Below, in pieces: positions 25,322 through 34,776 of a stretch of 35,699 nt of DNA. The DNA is taken from positions 1 to 35,699 of the forward strand of contig DITW01000032.1 in the NCBI GenBank assembly GCA_002422945.1. The letters run 5' to 3'. The position numbers and the translations under genes are program-made. Position 1 is the first letter of the stretch; each line of letters starts with the position of its first letter. The notes beneath the pieces were generated by a model. It was not told where the DNA came from, ran no database searches, and saw only the letters and a program-made list of their open reading frames with translations. Origin of the DNA: Sphingomonadales bacterium UBA6174. Its GTDB lineage: Bacteria > Pseudomonadota > Alphaproteobacteria > Sphingomonadales > Sphingomonadaceae.

Positions 25322-26581
25322 ATGGACCATTTTGAACTGATTGACGGCGTGATGCACGCCGAGGGTGTCTCGTTGGAGACGATTGCCGCACAGGTCGGCA
25401 CGCCCGTCTATGTCTATTCCACCGCGACGATCGAGCGCCATGCAATCGTGTTTCGCGAAGCGCTGGCCGCGACCGGTGATCCGTTGATCGCCTTTGCGGT
25501 CAAGGCCAATCCCAATCGGGCGGTGCTCGCGACCTTGGCCAAACAGGGCTATGGCGCGGATGTCGTGTCGGCGGGCGAATTGATGCGCGCGCGGGCGGCG
25601 GGGATTCCAGCGGATCGCATCGTGTTTTCGGGTGTCGGCAAAACGGCGGATGAAATGCGGCTGGCGTTGGAAGAGGGGATTTTCCAGTTCAATGTGGAAT
25701 CCGAGCCAGAGGCGGAAATGCTGTCTTCGGTCGCGGTGGAGATGGGCAAGGTTGCACCCATCGCGTTTCGCATCAATCCGGATGTGATCGCCGGGACCCA
25801 TGCCAAGATTTCGACCGGGGGCAAGGAAAACAAATTCGGCGTGGCCTATGATCGCGCGGTGCAGGCCTATGCGCTGGCGGCATCGCTGCCGGGGCTGCGG
25901 GTGCAGGGTGTGGCGGTGCATATCGGCAGCCAATTGACCAATCTCGATCCGCTGCGTGCCGCCTTTGACAAGATCGGGGCGTTGATGGCCGAATTGCGCG
26001 CCGCTGGTCATGAATTGGCGACCGCCGACCTTGGTGGCGGGCTGGGCGTGCCATATGATCCGGCGGAGCCGCTGCCGCCATCGCCTGCTGCTTATGGTCA
26101 GATGGTGACTGAAGCGACCAAGGGCTGGAATGTCCGTTTGATGTTCGAACCGGGGCGGTTGATCGTCGCCAATGCCGGGGTATTGTTGAGCCGGGTGATC
26201 CGGGTCAAGCAGGGCGCGGCCAATGATTTCGTGATCGTCGATGCGGCGATGAACGATTTGATGCGGCCCAGCCTCTATGATGCATGGCATGATATTCGCG
26301 CGGTGCGCCCGCGTGGCGATACGATGACGTCGACGGTGGTCGGGCCAGTGTGTGAAACCGGCGATACTTTTGCCACCAATCGCGTGACGCCTGATTTTGA
26401 GGCGGATGACCTCATGGTGTTCGCCACGGCGGGTGCTTATGGCGCGACGATGGCCAGCACCTATAACAGCCGCGCCTTGACGCCGGAGGTGTTGGTGAAA
26501 GGCGATAAATGGTCGGTCGTGCGCGCGCGCCAGCCGCTGGAAACGCTGATCGCCGGGGATAATGTCCCGGACTGGCTGTGA
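25322..26581 (+). CDS. lysA: diaminopimelate decarboxylase
   Basis: LysA removes CO2 from meso-diaminopimelate to give lysine, the last step of lysine synthesis. The 419-residue PLP enzyme has the Lys of the cofactor in FAVKANPN, the phosphate-binding GGGLGVPYDP, a HIGSQL block (VAVHIGSQLTN) and the C-terminal CETGDTFA whose Cys completes the partner active site in the dimer. It is the third gene of the argH-lptM-lysA operon. It ends 6 bases from the convergent DUF4402 gene. Confidence 0.96.
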   Translation: MDHFELIDGVMHAEGVSLETIAAQVGTPVYVYSTATIERHAIVFREALAATGDPLIAFAVKANPNRAVLATLAKQGYGADVVSAGELMRARAAGIPADRIVFSGVGKTADEMRLALEEGIFQFNVESEPEAEMLSSVAVEMGKVAPIAFRINPDVIAGTHAKISTGGKENKFGVAYDRAVQAYALAASLPGLRVQGVAVHIGSQLTNLDPLRAAFDKIGALMAELRAAGHELATADLGGGLGVPYDPAEPLPPSPAAYGQMVTEATKGWNVRLMFEPGRLIVANAGVLLSRVIRVKQGAANDFVIVDAAMNDLMRPSLYDAWHDIRAVRPRGDTMTSTVVGPVCETGDTFATNRVTPDFEADDLMVFATAGAYGATMASTYNSRALTPEVLVKGDKWSVVRARQPLETLIAGDNVPDWL

Positions 26582-26587
26582 CACTAG

Positions 26588-27115
26588 CTATTCATAATAC
26601 GCATCGATGGGGATGCGACCGCGATATTCGCCTGCGGCCGATCCTGATACCATTAACTGGCCGCCAAAGCTGAACTCCAGCGTCCCATCCCCGCCGAGAC
26701 GGGGGGATGAGGGCAGGCTGGTGTGCATGTGGGCAAGCTGTGCAGTCTTGCCGCCCGGCCCGATCATCGTGACAGCATTTGGCAGATCGATCCGCACGGC
26801 GCGACCCGGTTCGCCGCGCAGGCGCACCCGGCCTGACATCGGCTGTCCGCCAAGATCGATCAATGGCCCGGACAGGGATCGTCCACCTTCGGGCGCGACC
26901 GTGACGGTGCCGCTCGTCATATTGTTATCAAGTGCGACCCGGTCGAAATTGAGCGGCTGGATGACCTCGACCTGCAGGTGATGGGTCAGCACTTCATCCC
27001 CCATGTCGCTGGGTGATTGGGCGCAGAGTTGGCATTGCGCGAATACAGGGGCTGGCTGCGCGGAAAACGCGCCGATGGCGAGGCTGATCGCCGTAAGGAT
27101 TGTTCTATTTTTCAT
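26588..27115 (-). CDS. DUF4402 secreted protein
   Basis: A 175-residue exported protein with a Sec signal (MKNRTILTAISLAIGAFSAQ, cleavage after VFA), then a DUF4402 domain: strands such as VEVIQPLNFDRV, GTVTVAPEGGRS and a C-terminal Gly/Ser-rich FGGQLMVSGSAAGEYRG. Such proteins occur in sphingomonads and often at fimbria-like or surface-polymer loci, but their function is unproven. Two Cys in a CQLC pair follow the signal. The ATG at 27115 was chosen because a longer open frame upstream has no signal character. It lies alone, divergent from the DUF885 gene with a 126-base gap for both promoters. Confidence 0.85.
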   Translation of the reverse strand: MKNRTILTAISLAIGAFSAQPAPVFAQCQLCAQSPSDMGDEVLTHHLQVEVIQPLNFDRVALDNNMTSGTVTVAPEGGRSLSGPLIDLGGQPMSGRVRLRGEPGRAVRIDLPNAVTMIGPGGKTAQLAHMHTSLPSSPRLGGDGTLEFSFGGQLMVSGSAAGEYRGRIPIDAYYE

Positions 27116-27241
27116 GACTCTAGGGCGCATCCTATGCGGTAAGATACATGTTGGGAAGTGGATGTCGTTTCCTGTGTCGACGCGGTTGACCCTTGCCCCG
27201 CATGATGCGATCAATTCAGCGTGAACATGTGGGGCTGTAAA

Positions 27242-29083
27242 ATGGTATATCTGTTGCGTTCTTCCTATGTTGTGCTGATGGGCTTGCTCATATCTGGCCA
27301 TGCGCCTGCTATGGCCGAAATGCCCGCTCTGGATATTGCGGTGGCACCAGCGCCAATGGCCGCGCCGGAGGAAGACGCAGATCATGCGTTGATCCGCCTG
27401 TTTGCCGAAAGCGATGAAGCCTCTTTGCAGCGTAATCCGATTAATGCGCTGTTTCGTGGCGACCTCAGATATGCGGGGCGCTTTGGCGATTATGTTTCTG
27501 ACGCTTATTTCGATGGCGAACGCATGGCCGCTAGATCCGATCTCGTCCGCCTGCGCGCGATCAATCGCGACCGGTTGAACCCGACCAATCGCGTCGCCTA
27601 TGATAGTTTTCGCTGGCAGACCGAGACGACGCTGAAGGGGCTGTCCCCGCCGATTTTAGCCGTGACGGCAGTGCGGCCATTGGATCATTTTTCAGGGTTC
27701 CAGACTTTTTATCCCGATCTCGCATCCGGCCAATCGGCGGCGCCGTTCAAGACCGTTGCCGATTATGACAATAATTTGTTGCGCCATCGCGGCTATGTCC
27801 GTTTGCTGGATCGTTCGATTGTTCGTTTTCGCGAAGGGCTGGCCAAGCAGATCGTGCATCCCCGTCTGATCGTCGAAAATATGATCGATCAATTCGCGAT
27901 GCAGTTGGATCAGCCGGAGAAGAATACGCCCTTTCTGGCCCCTATCTCGAAATTTCCGGCGGATTTTTCGGCTGCCGACAAGGCGCGGTTGAGCCGGGCC
28001 TATCTCCGCCAATATCGACAGGAAATCCGACCAGCCTATCGCCGGATGCATGATTTTCTGAAAAACACCTATTTGCCCAAGGCGCGCGAAGGGGTGGGGC
28101 TGGTCCATATGAAGGGCGGGCCAGCGCTGTATGAATATCTGATCGAGCAGAATACGACCCTGCCATTGTCGGCGGATCAGGTGCATCAGATCGGGCTGGC
28201 CGAGGTTGAACGCATCCGGGGCGAGATGGAGACGATCAAGGCCAAGGTCGGCTTTAGTGGCACGTTGGCGCAATTTTTCGACTTTATCCGCACCGATGTC
28301 CGGTTCAAACCGGTGAGCAAAGAGGCGTTGCGCGATGGCTATTTCGCCATTGGCAAGCAGGTCGACAAGCGCGTGCGCGAGCAGTTTTCGGTCATTCCCA
28401 AGACTCCGCTCGAAATCCGGGCGGTGCCTGCCTATCGCGAGAAAACCGATGCGGGCGGTTCCTATCAACAGGGATCGGCGGATGGATGGCGGCCCGGTAT
28501 TTTCTATTTCAATACCTATGATCTGCCGAGCCGCACCACGCCGGGGATGGAGACGTTGTATCTCCATGAAGCGATCCCCGGCCATCATTTTCAGATCAGC
28601 CTTGCGCAGGAAAATAAGGATCTGCCCGCCTTTATGCGCTTTGGCGGCAATACGGCCTTTGTCGAGGGCTGGGCGCTTTATGCTGAAAGCCTGTGGTCTG
28701 AACTGGGGATGGAGACCGACCCTTATAGCCGCTTTGGCGGGCTTGATGACGAGATGCTGCGCGCGATGCGGCTGGTCGTCGATACCGGTATCCATGCCAA
28801 GGGTTGGACCCGCCAACAGGCGATGGATTATATGACCGCCAATAGTTCGATGGGCGAGACCGATGTCCGGTCCGAAGTTGAGCGCTATATTGCCATTCCG
28901 GGGCAGGCCTTGGCGTATAAGATCGGGCAAATGACGATGACGCAGATGAAGGCGCGGGCGCAGGCGGTGCTCGGCAAAAAATTCGATCCGCGTGAATTCC
29001 ATGCCCAGATATTGATGACCGGCGCCTTGCCGATGGCGGTGCTGGAAAACAAGATCGATACATGGCTGGCGGAGCGCAAGTGA
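27242..29083 (+). CDS. DUF885 family metallopeptidase-like protein
   Basis: A 613-residue exported protein with a Sec signal (ending AMA) and a DUF885 domain over most of its length. The family motif HExxPGHH is present as HEAIPGHH at residues 442-449, followed by a Glu in FVEGWALYAESL. This is a zinc-binding arrangement like that of M3/M32-type peptidases. Many sphingomonad genomes hold several such genes. Its likely job is peptide breakdown in the periplasm, but the family has few tested members. I took the ATG at 27242 with GGGG upstream rather than the GTG at 27221. The dioxygenase gene follows after three bases, so the two are coupled. Confidence 0.9.
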   Translation: MVYLLRSSYVVLMGLLISGHAPAMAEMPALDIAVAPAPMAAPEEDADHALIRLFAESDEASLQRNPINALFRGDLRYAGRFGDYVSDAYFDGERMAARSDLVRLRAINRDRLNPTNRVAYDSFRWQTETTLKGLSPPILAVTAVRPLDHFSGFQTFYPDLASGQSAAPFKTVADYDNNLLRHRGYVRLLDRSIVRFREGLAKQIVHPRLIVENMIDQFAMQLDQPEKNTPFLAPISKFPADFSAADKARLSRAYLRQYRQEIRPAYRRMHDFLKNTYLPKAREGVGLVHMKGGPALYEYLIEQNTTLPLSADQVHQIGLAEVERIRGEMETIKAKVGFSGTLAQFFDFIRTDVRFKPVSKEALRDGYFAIGKQVDKRVREQFSVIPKTPLEIRAVPAYREKTDAGGSYQQGSADGWRPGIFYFNTYDLPSRTTPGMETLYLHEAIPGHHFQISLAQENKDLPAFMRFGGNTAFVEGWALYAESLWSELGMETDPYSRFGGLDDEMLRAMRLVVDTGIHAKGWTRQQAMDYMTANSSMGETDVRSEVERYIAIPGQALAYKIGQMTMTQMKARAQAVLGKKFDPREFHAQILMTGALPMAVLENKIDTWLAERK

Positions 29084-29086
29084 GCG

Positions 29087-29806
29087 ATGGCGGCGTTGGA
29101 GGTGAACGGGGCCGGGGTGCCGCCTGTCGGATCATTGGCGATTAATGATCCTGACACCGCCTCCAGCCGCCGTGCGGCGGTGGGGGAGATGGTGTGCGCG
29201 GCGCTGGATCGCGCACCCAATGTCGGCCGGGTCGAGAATGATCGGCTCGATATGTTTTATGGCTATGATTTTGTCTCACCCGCCGAATGCGCCCGACTGA
29301 TCGCGATGGTCGATGCGGATTGTCACCCATCGGAGGTGGTAAGTGACGAGGGCTATTCATCCGAGCGCCGGACGTCTGATAGCGGCGATCTTGATCGCTT
29401 TGACCCGCTGGTTGCCGAGATTGATGCACGCATCTGCGCCCTGATGGGCCTGCACCCGCGTCAAGGCGAAACCATGCAGGGACAAAGATATAAGGTCGGG
29501 CAGCAGTTCGACCTGCATCAGGATTATTTCAGCCTGAAGCGCGGGATCTGGCCAGACAATATGCGGACCGGCGGCCAGCGGACATGGACCGCGATGATCT
29601 ATCTCAACGCGCCGGAATCAGGTGGCAATACATGGTTTCGCGACGCCGGTTTTGCGATGCAACCAGTGCCGGGCCTGTTGATCATGTGGAACAATATGCA
29701 GGCCGATGGCAGCCCCAATCCCTTTGCGTTGCATGCGGGCCAACCGGTCGAGGCCGGGGTGAAATATGTTATGACCAAATGGTTTCGCGAGGGATATTGG
29801 GTGTAG
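29087..29806 (+). CDS. 2OG-Fe(II) dioxygenase, prolyl 4-hydroxylase-like
   Basis: A 239-residue cytoplasmic enzyme with the P4H alpha-subunit fold. The iron site is seen as HQD (in FDLHQDYF) and a later His (ALHAGQPVEAG), with the 2-oxoglutarate-binding Lys in VKYVMTKWFRE. The segment GGNTWFRDAGFAMQPVPGLLIMWNN is typical of bacterial prolyl hydroxylases, which act on proline or Pro-containing proteins. A 60-residue N-terminal leader precedes the domain. The ATG lies three bases after the DUF885 stop with GGAG upstream. The link to a peptidase-like gene hints at a peptide or protein substrate, but this is a guess from position. Confidence 0.88.
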   Translation: MAALEVNGAGVPPVGSLAINDPDTASSRRAAVGEMVCAALDRAPNVGRVENDRLDMFYGYDFVSPAECARLIAMVDADCHPSEVVSDEGYSSERRTSDSGDLDRFDPLVAEIDARICALMGLHPRQGETMQGQRYKVGQQFDLHQDYFSLKRGIWPDNMRTGGQRTWTAMIYLNAPESGGNTWFRDAGFAMQPVPGLLIMWNNMQADGSPNPFALHAGQPVEAGVKYVMTKWFREGYWV

Positions 29807-29873
29807 GGCGGCGTTTTTTGTTTGTCCCGCGTTCGCGCTTACGGCACGAAATTGCCGTCGTTTTTTCCATATT

Positions 29874-29995
29874 CGTCACCCTGAACTTGTTTCAGGGTCT
29901 TTGTGGTGCAGTTGAAGGAGATCCTGAAACAAGTTCAGGATGACGATTCAGATTAGAGGTGAGGCGCTTAGGGGGCGCTAAACCAAGTTCAGCAT
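29874..29995. repeat. REP-like palindromic repeat cluster
   Basis: Two inverted copies (29874-29900 and 29919-29945) of a unit reading CGTCAYCCTGAACTTGTTTC then AGGRTCT face each other across 18 bases. Each half holds its own small palindrome (CCTGAA with TTCAGG, loop of five). A decayed third copy (AAACCAAGTTCAGCATC) follows near 29980-29995. The pattern matches the intergenic REP-like repeats common in sphingomonads. It lies in the convergent gap between the dioxygenase and valS, where it can also fold as a transcription stop. Confidence 0.75.
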
Positions 29996-30029
29996 CCCCC
30001 CCCCTTAAAGCGCAACTCACTTCAAATCA

Positions 30030-32747
30030 TTACCCCAAACGCTTCAGCGCCGCTTCCAGCCGTTCGACTTCCGCGGCCTTTTCATCATGATCGGCTCGGG
30101 CTTTTTCAACGGCCTCGGGCTTTGCCTTTTCGACAAAGGCCGGGTTGTTGAGGCGGCCTGACAGGCCCGCCATTTCCTTGGACAGGGATTCAATCGCCTT
30201 GTTGATGCGCGCGCGTTCGGCGTCGAGGTCGATCACGCCCGCCAGCGGCAGGACGAAGGTAGCCTCGTCCACCACCAATTGGATCGCGCCGCCTTCGGGG
30301 GCTTGGGTCGTCGCGACATTTTCGAGACGGGCAAGCCGGGCAATCGTCGATTGCTGGCTGGCAAGCCGCGCGATGGTCTGGCTGGAGGCGTCGCGGACGA
30401 ACGCATCGAGCTTGGCCCCCGGCGCGATGCCGAGTTCATTCTTGGCGGTGCGGACTTCGCTCACCAAGCGGATCAGCCAGTCGATTTCCGCCTGTGCCGC
30501 CGCATCCACCGCCGCCTGTGGCGCGGGCCAGCGGGCATGGATCAGATCATGCGGGCGCGGGTTGGCGGGATCGGCCAAGGCGTGCCACAATTCTTCCGTG
30601 ATGAACGGCATGAACGGGTGGAGCATGACCAAAATCTGATCAAGTACCCAGCCGGCCACGATCTTCGATTCCGGATCGGTTTCGCCCTTTTCGCCATCGA
30701 TAAAGGGTGGCTTGATCAGTTCGAGATACCAGTCGCAGAAATTGTTCCACACGAAATGATAGATGCTGTTCGCGGCCTCATCATAGCGCAGGTCAACCAG
30801 CGCCTTGTCGAGTTTGGCCAAGGTTTCCATCACCTCGCCGATGATCCAGCGGTTGACGGCGAGTTCGGCCTTGGGGGCTTCGAGCGTTTGCGATGCGCCG
30901 ATGCCGTTCGACATGCAGAAGCGGGTGGCGTTCCACAGCTTGGTCGCGAAGTTGCGATAGCCTTCGACGCGGCGCTCATCCATCTTCACGTCGCGCCCCT
31001 GGCTTTCCATCGCCGCCATGAAGAAGCGCAGCGCATCGGCGCCGTACTTGTCGATCAGCCCCAGCGGATCGACGACATTGCCCTTGGACTTGGACATTTT
31101 CGCGCCGTCCGCCGCGCGCACCAGCCCGTGCAGATAAAGCCGCTTCCACGGCACGTCGTTCATGAACTGGATGCCCTGCATCGCCATGCGCGCATCCCAG
31201 AAAAACAGGATGTCGAAGCCGGAAATCAGCAGGTCATTGGGATAATGGCGTTGCAGCTCACGCGTTTCATCGGGCCAGCCCAGCGTGCCGAACGGCCACA
31301 GAGCGGAGGAAAACCACGTGTCGAGCACGTCGGGATCGCGGGTCAGTGTGACACCTGCGCCAGCCAGCGCCTGTGCTTCCTCCTCGCTCATCGCGACATA
31401 GGCTTTGCCTTCGCTGTCGTACCAAGCCGGAATCCGGTGGCCCCACCATAATTGCCGCGAAACGCACCATGGCTGGATATTTTCCAGCCAGTTGAACCAC
31501 GTCTTTTCCCATGACTTCGGCACGATTTCGATCGCGCCCGATTTAACCGCTTCGATGGCCGGGCCGGCCAGCGTTTCGGCATCGACATACCATTGGTCGG
31601 TCAGCCATGGTTCGATCACCACGCCGCCGCGGTCGCCATAAGGCGTCTGGATCACGCGGTCTTCGGCTTCTTTTTCGTTGCCGTCCTTGTCGGTGAACAG
31701 CACCAGAAAGCCTTCGGCCTTCAGCCGCGCGACCACCGCCTTGCGCGCATCGAAACGATCCATGCCGACAAAATCCGCCGGAATGAGGCCATCGGACGTC
31801 TGCACCACCTGTGCTTCGGCATTGAACATGTTGAGCATGTCAGCGGGCTTGAAACCGGCGCGCTTGCCGACTTCAAAGTCGTTGAAATCATGGCCCGGCG
31901 TGATCTTCACCGCGCCCGAACCCAGTTCCGGATCGGCATGTTCGTCGGCAATGATGGGAATACGCCGCCCGGTGATCGGCAGGATGATGTGCTTGCCGAT
32001 GACGGATTTGTAGCGTTCATCCTCGCCATTCACGGCCACGGCCATGTCGGCCAGCATCGTTTCGGGGCGTGTCGTCGCCACCACGATATGATCGCGCCCG
32101 TCAGGCAGCGTCACGCCATCGGCGAGCGGATAACGGAAGTGCCAGAAATGGCCGTTCACTTCGCGCGTTTCGACTTCCAGATCGGAAATTGCGGTTTTCA
32201 GCTTGGGATCCCAGTTTACCAGCCGTTTGTCGCGATAGATCAGCCCGCGATTATACAGATCGACAAACACTTTCAGGACGGCGCGGGAAAAGCCCTCGTC
32301 CATCGTGAAGCGTTCGTTCGCCCAGTCCATCGAACAGCCCAGACGGCGCAACTGGCGCGTAATGGTGCCGCCCGATTCTTCCTTCCATTCCCAGACCTCG
32401 GCTATGAATTCGTCACGGCTGTAATTGCTGCGCTTGTCCCCGGCGGCTTCCATCTGCCGTTCGACGACCATTTGCGTCGCGATCCCGGCATGGTCGGTGC
32501 CGACCACCCACAGCGCGTCTTTACCCTTCAGCCGTTCATGCCGGATGACGATGTCCTGCAAGGTGTTGTCGAGCGCATGGCCGATATGCAGGCTGCCCGT
32601 CACATTGGGCGGCGGGTTGACGATCGTGAAGGGTTCGGCCTCATCGCGCGCGGGGCGGAACAGGCCACCCTGTTCCCAATGGGCGTACCAGCGTGCCTCG
32701 ATGGTGGCAGGATCGAAGTGTTTAGGAAGTTCGGTGGTATCGGTCAT
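30030..32747 (-). CDS. valS: valine-tRNA ligase
   Basis: A 905-residue class I aminoacyl-tRNA synthetase that charges tRNA-Val. It has the HIGH motif (NVTGSLHIGHAL, near residue 45), the KMSKS loop (AKMSKSKGNVVDP), the inserted editing domain, and the C-terminal coiled-coil arm (from about residue 840, INKAIESLSKEMAGLSGRL) that touches the tRNA. The length and order are normal for the family. The ATG at 32747 begins MTDTTELPKHFDPATIEARWY as in relatives; no strong ribosome site is seen. It lies 59 bases downstream of the PopZ gene on the same strand. Confidence 0.97.
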   Translation of the reverse strand: MTDTTELPKHFDPATIEARWYAHWEQGGLFRPARDEAEPFTIVNPPPNVTGSLHIGHALDNTLQDIVIRHERLKGKDALWVVGTDHAGIATQMVVERQMEAAGDKRSNYSRDEFIAEVWEWKEESGGTITRQLRRLGCSMDWANERFTMDEGFSRAVLKVFVDLYNRGLIYRDKRLVNWDPKLKTAISDLEVETREVNGHFWHFRYPLADGVTLPDGRDHIVVATTRPETMLADMAVAVNGEDERYKSVIGKHIILPITGRRIPIIADEHADPELGSGAVKITPGHDFNDFEVGKRAGFKPADMLNMFNAEAQVVQTSDGLIPADFVGMDRFDARKAVVARLKAEGFLVLFTDKDGNEKEAEDRVIQTPYGDRGGVVIEPWLTDQWYVDAETLAGPAIEAVKSGAIEIVPKSWEKTWFNWLENIQPWCVSRQLWWGHRIPAWYDSEGKAYVAMSEEEAQALAGAGVTLTRDPDVLDTWFSSALWPFGTLGWPDETRELQRHYPNDLLISGFDILFFWDARMAMQGIQFMNDVPWKRLYLHGLVRAADGAKMSKSKGNVVDPLGLIDKYGADALRFFMAAMESQGRDVKMDERRVEGYRNFATKLWNATRFCMSNGIGASQTLEAPKAELAVNRWIIGEVMETLAKLDKALVDLRYDEAANSIYHFVWNNFCDWYLELIKPPFIDGEKGETDPESKIVAGWVLDQILVMLHPFMPFITEELWHALADPANPRPHDLIHARWPAPQAAVDAAAQAEIDWLIRLVSEVRTAKNELGIAPGAKLDAFVRDASSQTIARLASQQSTIARLARLENVATTQAPEGGAIQLVVDEATFVLPLAGVIDLDAERARINKAIESLSKEMAGLSGRLNNPAFVEKAKPEAVEKARADHDEKAAEVERLEAALKRLG

Positions 32748-32806
32748 GGCCGGTGCTTTGCCAGCGCCGACGCGGCCTTGCAAGCGGCTGTTTTACGCCA
32801 CAGGCG

Positions 32807-33268
32807 TCAATGCCCCTTGGTGATCCTGCCGATTTCCTTGGCAATGGCGCGTTCGACGATGGTGGGCAGATTGCTGTCCAGCCAGTCCTTCAGCATCGGG
32901 CGAAGCATGTCGCGCACCAGCCCTTCCAGCGACGTTTCGCCCGAACGCACGATTTGCGGCTGCACGCCCGGTTCGGTGAGCGTAGCCAGTGCGGAGAGCG
33001 AATGGCGCAGCGATTCGGCGGTGCTGTTGTCGATCAGCGGTTCTTCGCCGTCGTCTGCGGCTTCGGCTGGTTCCGCAAGTTCGGCATCTTCGGTCAGTTC
33101 AAGCACGTCCGGCATGACATCAGGCTGCTGTGCAGGGGTTTCGATAACGCGCGCGCGGACCGGCGCAACGCCGCGGCGCGCGGTGGGGCGGACACTGTCT
33201 TCTTCCGCTATGATGCGTTTGATCGACGCCAGAATCTCGTCCATTGACGGTTCATGATCACGTCCCAT
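32807..33268 (-). CDS. popZ: PopZ family cell-pole protein (DUF2497)
   Basis: A 153-residue cytoplasmic protein with the two marks of PopZ: an N-terminal helix MDEILASIKRIIAEED and a C-terminal self-assembly region LEGLVRDMLRPMLKDWLDSNLPTIVERAIAKEIGRI, joined by an acidic, Pro-containing linker. In Caulobacter PopZ forms a polar matrix that binds ParB and ties the chromosome origin to the pole. The ATG at 33268 gives the usual MGRDHEPSMDEIL; GGGCGAG precedes it. The neighbour set (TolC, PopZ, valS) is common in this order of bacteria. Confidence 0.9.
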   Translation of the reverse strand: MGRDHEPSMDEILASIKRIIAEEDSVRPTARRGVAPVRARVIETPAQQPDVMPDVLELTEDAELAEPAEAADDGEEPLIDNSTAESLRHSLSALATLTEPGVQPQIVRSGETSLEGLVRDMLRPMLKDWLDSNLPTIVERAIAKEIGRITKGH

Positions 33269-33318
33269 CTCGCCCAGCCCCCTCATTATCGCGCATGAAA
33301 ACAACCGGCCCCCGCCGA

Positions 33319-34776
33319 CTATTTGGCGCTACTGTCTGCATTTTGCGCGCTGCTGTCAATGGTCCGGGTGGCGACAGGGACTGGCTCGATATCATCGCTC
33401 CAATCCAGCCACTGGCCTTTGACCCGCTGATAATTGACGACCGGATCATAAAGCGCGCCGCCGTCCAGCGCCAGATCGCGGGCCTCAGCCTTGCCCATGG
33501 CGGCTAACAGCGTGAACCCGGCCACATAGGCATCGCGCCGCGCCGAAACCAGACGGACCTGCGTGTTCAGCAATTCCTGCTCGGCATCCAGGATGTCGAG
33601 GATGGTACGATTTCCTACGGTATTTTCCGCGCGTACACCTTCCAGCGACAACCTGTTGGCCGAAACGGCACGTTCCGACGATTCAATCAGTTGCAGCGCG
33701 GCCTGCCAACTGGACCATGCAGCGCGGGTCTGGGCGATGACATTGCGTTCCACCTCGATTTCACGTTCTTGCGCCTGAGCCAGCTGTGCCTGTGAGCGGC
33801 GGACCAGTGCGCCGGGGCGCCCCCCCTGGAAGATCGGAATTGTTGCGCGCACACCTACGGCGGCGGCATCGGCTGTCTGGTCGGCGGAAACACCCGGCAC
33901 GGTGCTGCCCAGTGAATCGAGGAAGTTGACCGTGCTGCCCTGCGCAAATCCGTCCAGTTGCGGCAGGCGGGTGGCGCGTGCGGAACCGATATCGGCCTTT
34001 GCCGCCTGAGCGGCTTCACGCGCGGCGATCAGATCGGGGTTGGAATCCAGCGCTGCTGTAACAGCAGTGTCCGGCGAATCGGGCAGGCCGGGCAGGGGCG
34101 GCGGCGCCTCCAGCGTTCCCGGAGCGTGTCCGACCAGTTCGATGTAGCGTTCGCGGGCCCGGATCAGGTTGGCACGGGCACTGGCAAGGTCGGCGCGGGC
34201 CAGCGAAAGCCGCGCTTCCGACTGGGCAACGTCGGTGCGCGTAAGATCACCGATTTCGAACCGGTCGCTGGTTGCCTGCAAGTTGACCGAAAGCACATTG
34301 ACGTTTGCGGTGTTCAGATCGACCACCGCTTCGTTTCGGATCACATCCATATAGGCCGCAACTACTGCGCTGAATACGGCGCTTTCGGTGGCCCGCAAAT
34401 TGGCGCGCCCGGCCTCCACCCTGTCTATCGCCGCGCGCACGGCGCTGCGCACCGCGCCGCCCGAGTAGATCGGCACCGACAGTTCAACCCCGCCTGCAAG
34501 CTGCCGGTCGGGAGACAGGAAGCTGTTGCTGCTGGGCACGACGTTTTCGGTATAGCTGCCCTGCCCGAACAGAGCGGGCCGTCCTTCGGACTTGGCCAAA
34601 GGCACGCCTTCGTCGACGGCGCGCTGTCCTGCCCTTGCGCCGGTGAGCGACGGGTTGCTCTGGTAAGCGGCGATTAGCGCCTCTCGCAACGTTTCCGCCT
34701 GCGCGCCCGAGCCCAGCATCACCGCCAGTACCGCCGCACCAGCCAGCAAACGGCTGCCTGCCGCCCGTACAGCCAT
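33319..34776 (-). CDS. TolC family outer membrane channel
   Basis: A 485-residue outer membrane efflux and type I secretion channel. After a Sec signal (cleavage after AQA) come two repeats of the OEP domain, each with a long coiled-coil hairpin: GQRAVDEGVPLAKSEGRPAL and LAKAEARDLALD-like strands, with AARAAIDRVEAGRANLRATESAVFSAVVAAY as a typical helix, and GNRTILDILDAEQELLNTQ as the family signature. It forms a trimer across the outer membrane and periplasm with inner membrane pumps encoded elsewhere. Its ATG shares a base with the stop of the methyltransferase gene (TGATG), so translation is coupled. The last 40 residues are a polar tail. Confidence 0.94.
   Translation of the reverse strand: MAVRAAGSRLLAGAAVLAVMLGSGAQAETLREALIAAYQSNPSLTGARAGQRAVDEGVPLAKSEGRPALFGQGSYTENVVPSSNSFLSPDRQLAGGVELSVPIYSGGAVRSAVRAAIDRVEAGRANLRATESAVFSAVVAAYMDVIRNEAVVDLNTANVNVLSVNLQATSDRFEIGDLTRTDVAQSEARLSLARADLASARANLIRARERYIELVGHAPGTLEAPPPLPGLPDSPDTAVTAALDSNPDLIAAREAAQAAKADIGSARATRLPQLDGFAQGSTVNFLDSLGSTVPGVSADQTADAAAVGVRATIPIFQGGRPGALVRRSQAQLAQAQEREIEVERNVIAQTRAAWSSWQAALQLIESSERAVSANRLSLEGVRAENTVGNRTILDILDAEQELLNTQVRLVSARRDAYVAGFTLLAAMGKAEARDLALDGGALYDPVVNYQRVKGQWLDWSDDIEPVPVATRTIDSSAQNADSSAK

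Noticed and set aside
25292..26584. 430-codon minus-strand open frame opposite lysA
   Set aside because: LysA motifs are intact on the plus strand; the antisense frame has no family features.
27692..29002. 436-codon minus-strand open frame opposite the DUF885 gene
   Set aside because: DUF885 motif HEAIPGHH is on the plus strand; the opposite frame is a shadow.
29807..30029. CRISPR-like array in the repeat gap
   Set aside because: There are only two to three inverted copies with unequal spacing, which fits REP-like units and not CRISPR.
31593..33257. 554-codon plus-strand open frame opposite valS and popZ
   Set aside because: It covers two well-supported genes on the other strand, and its product is His/Arg-rich without domain features.
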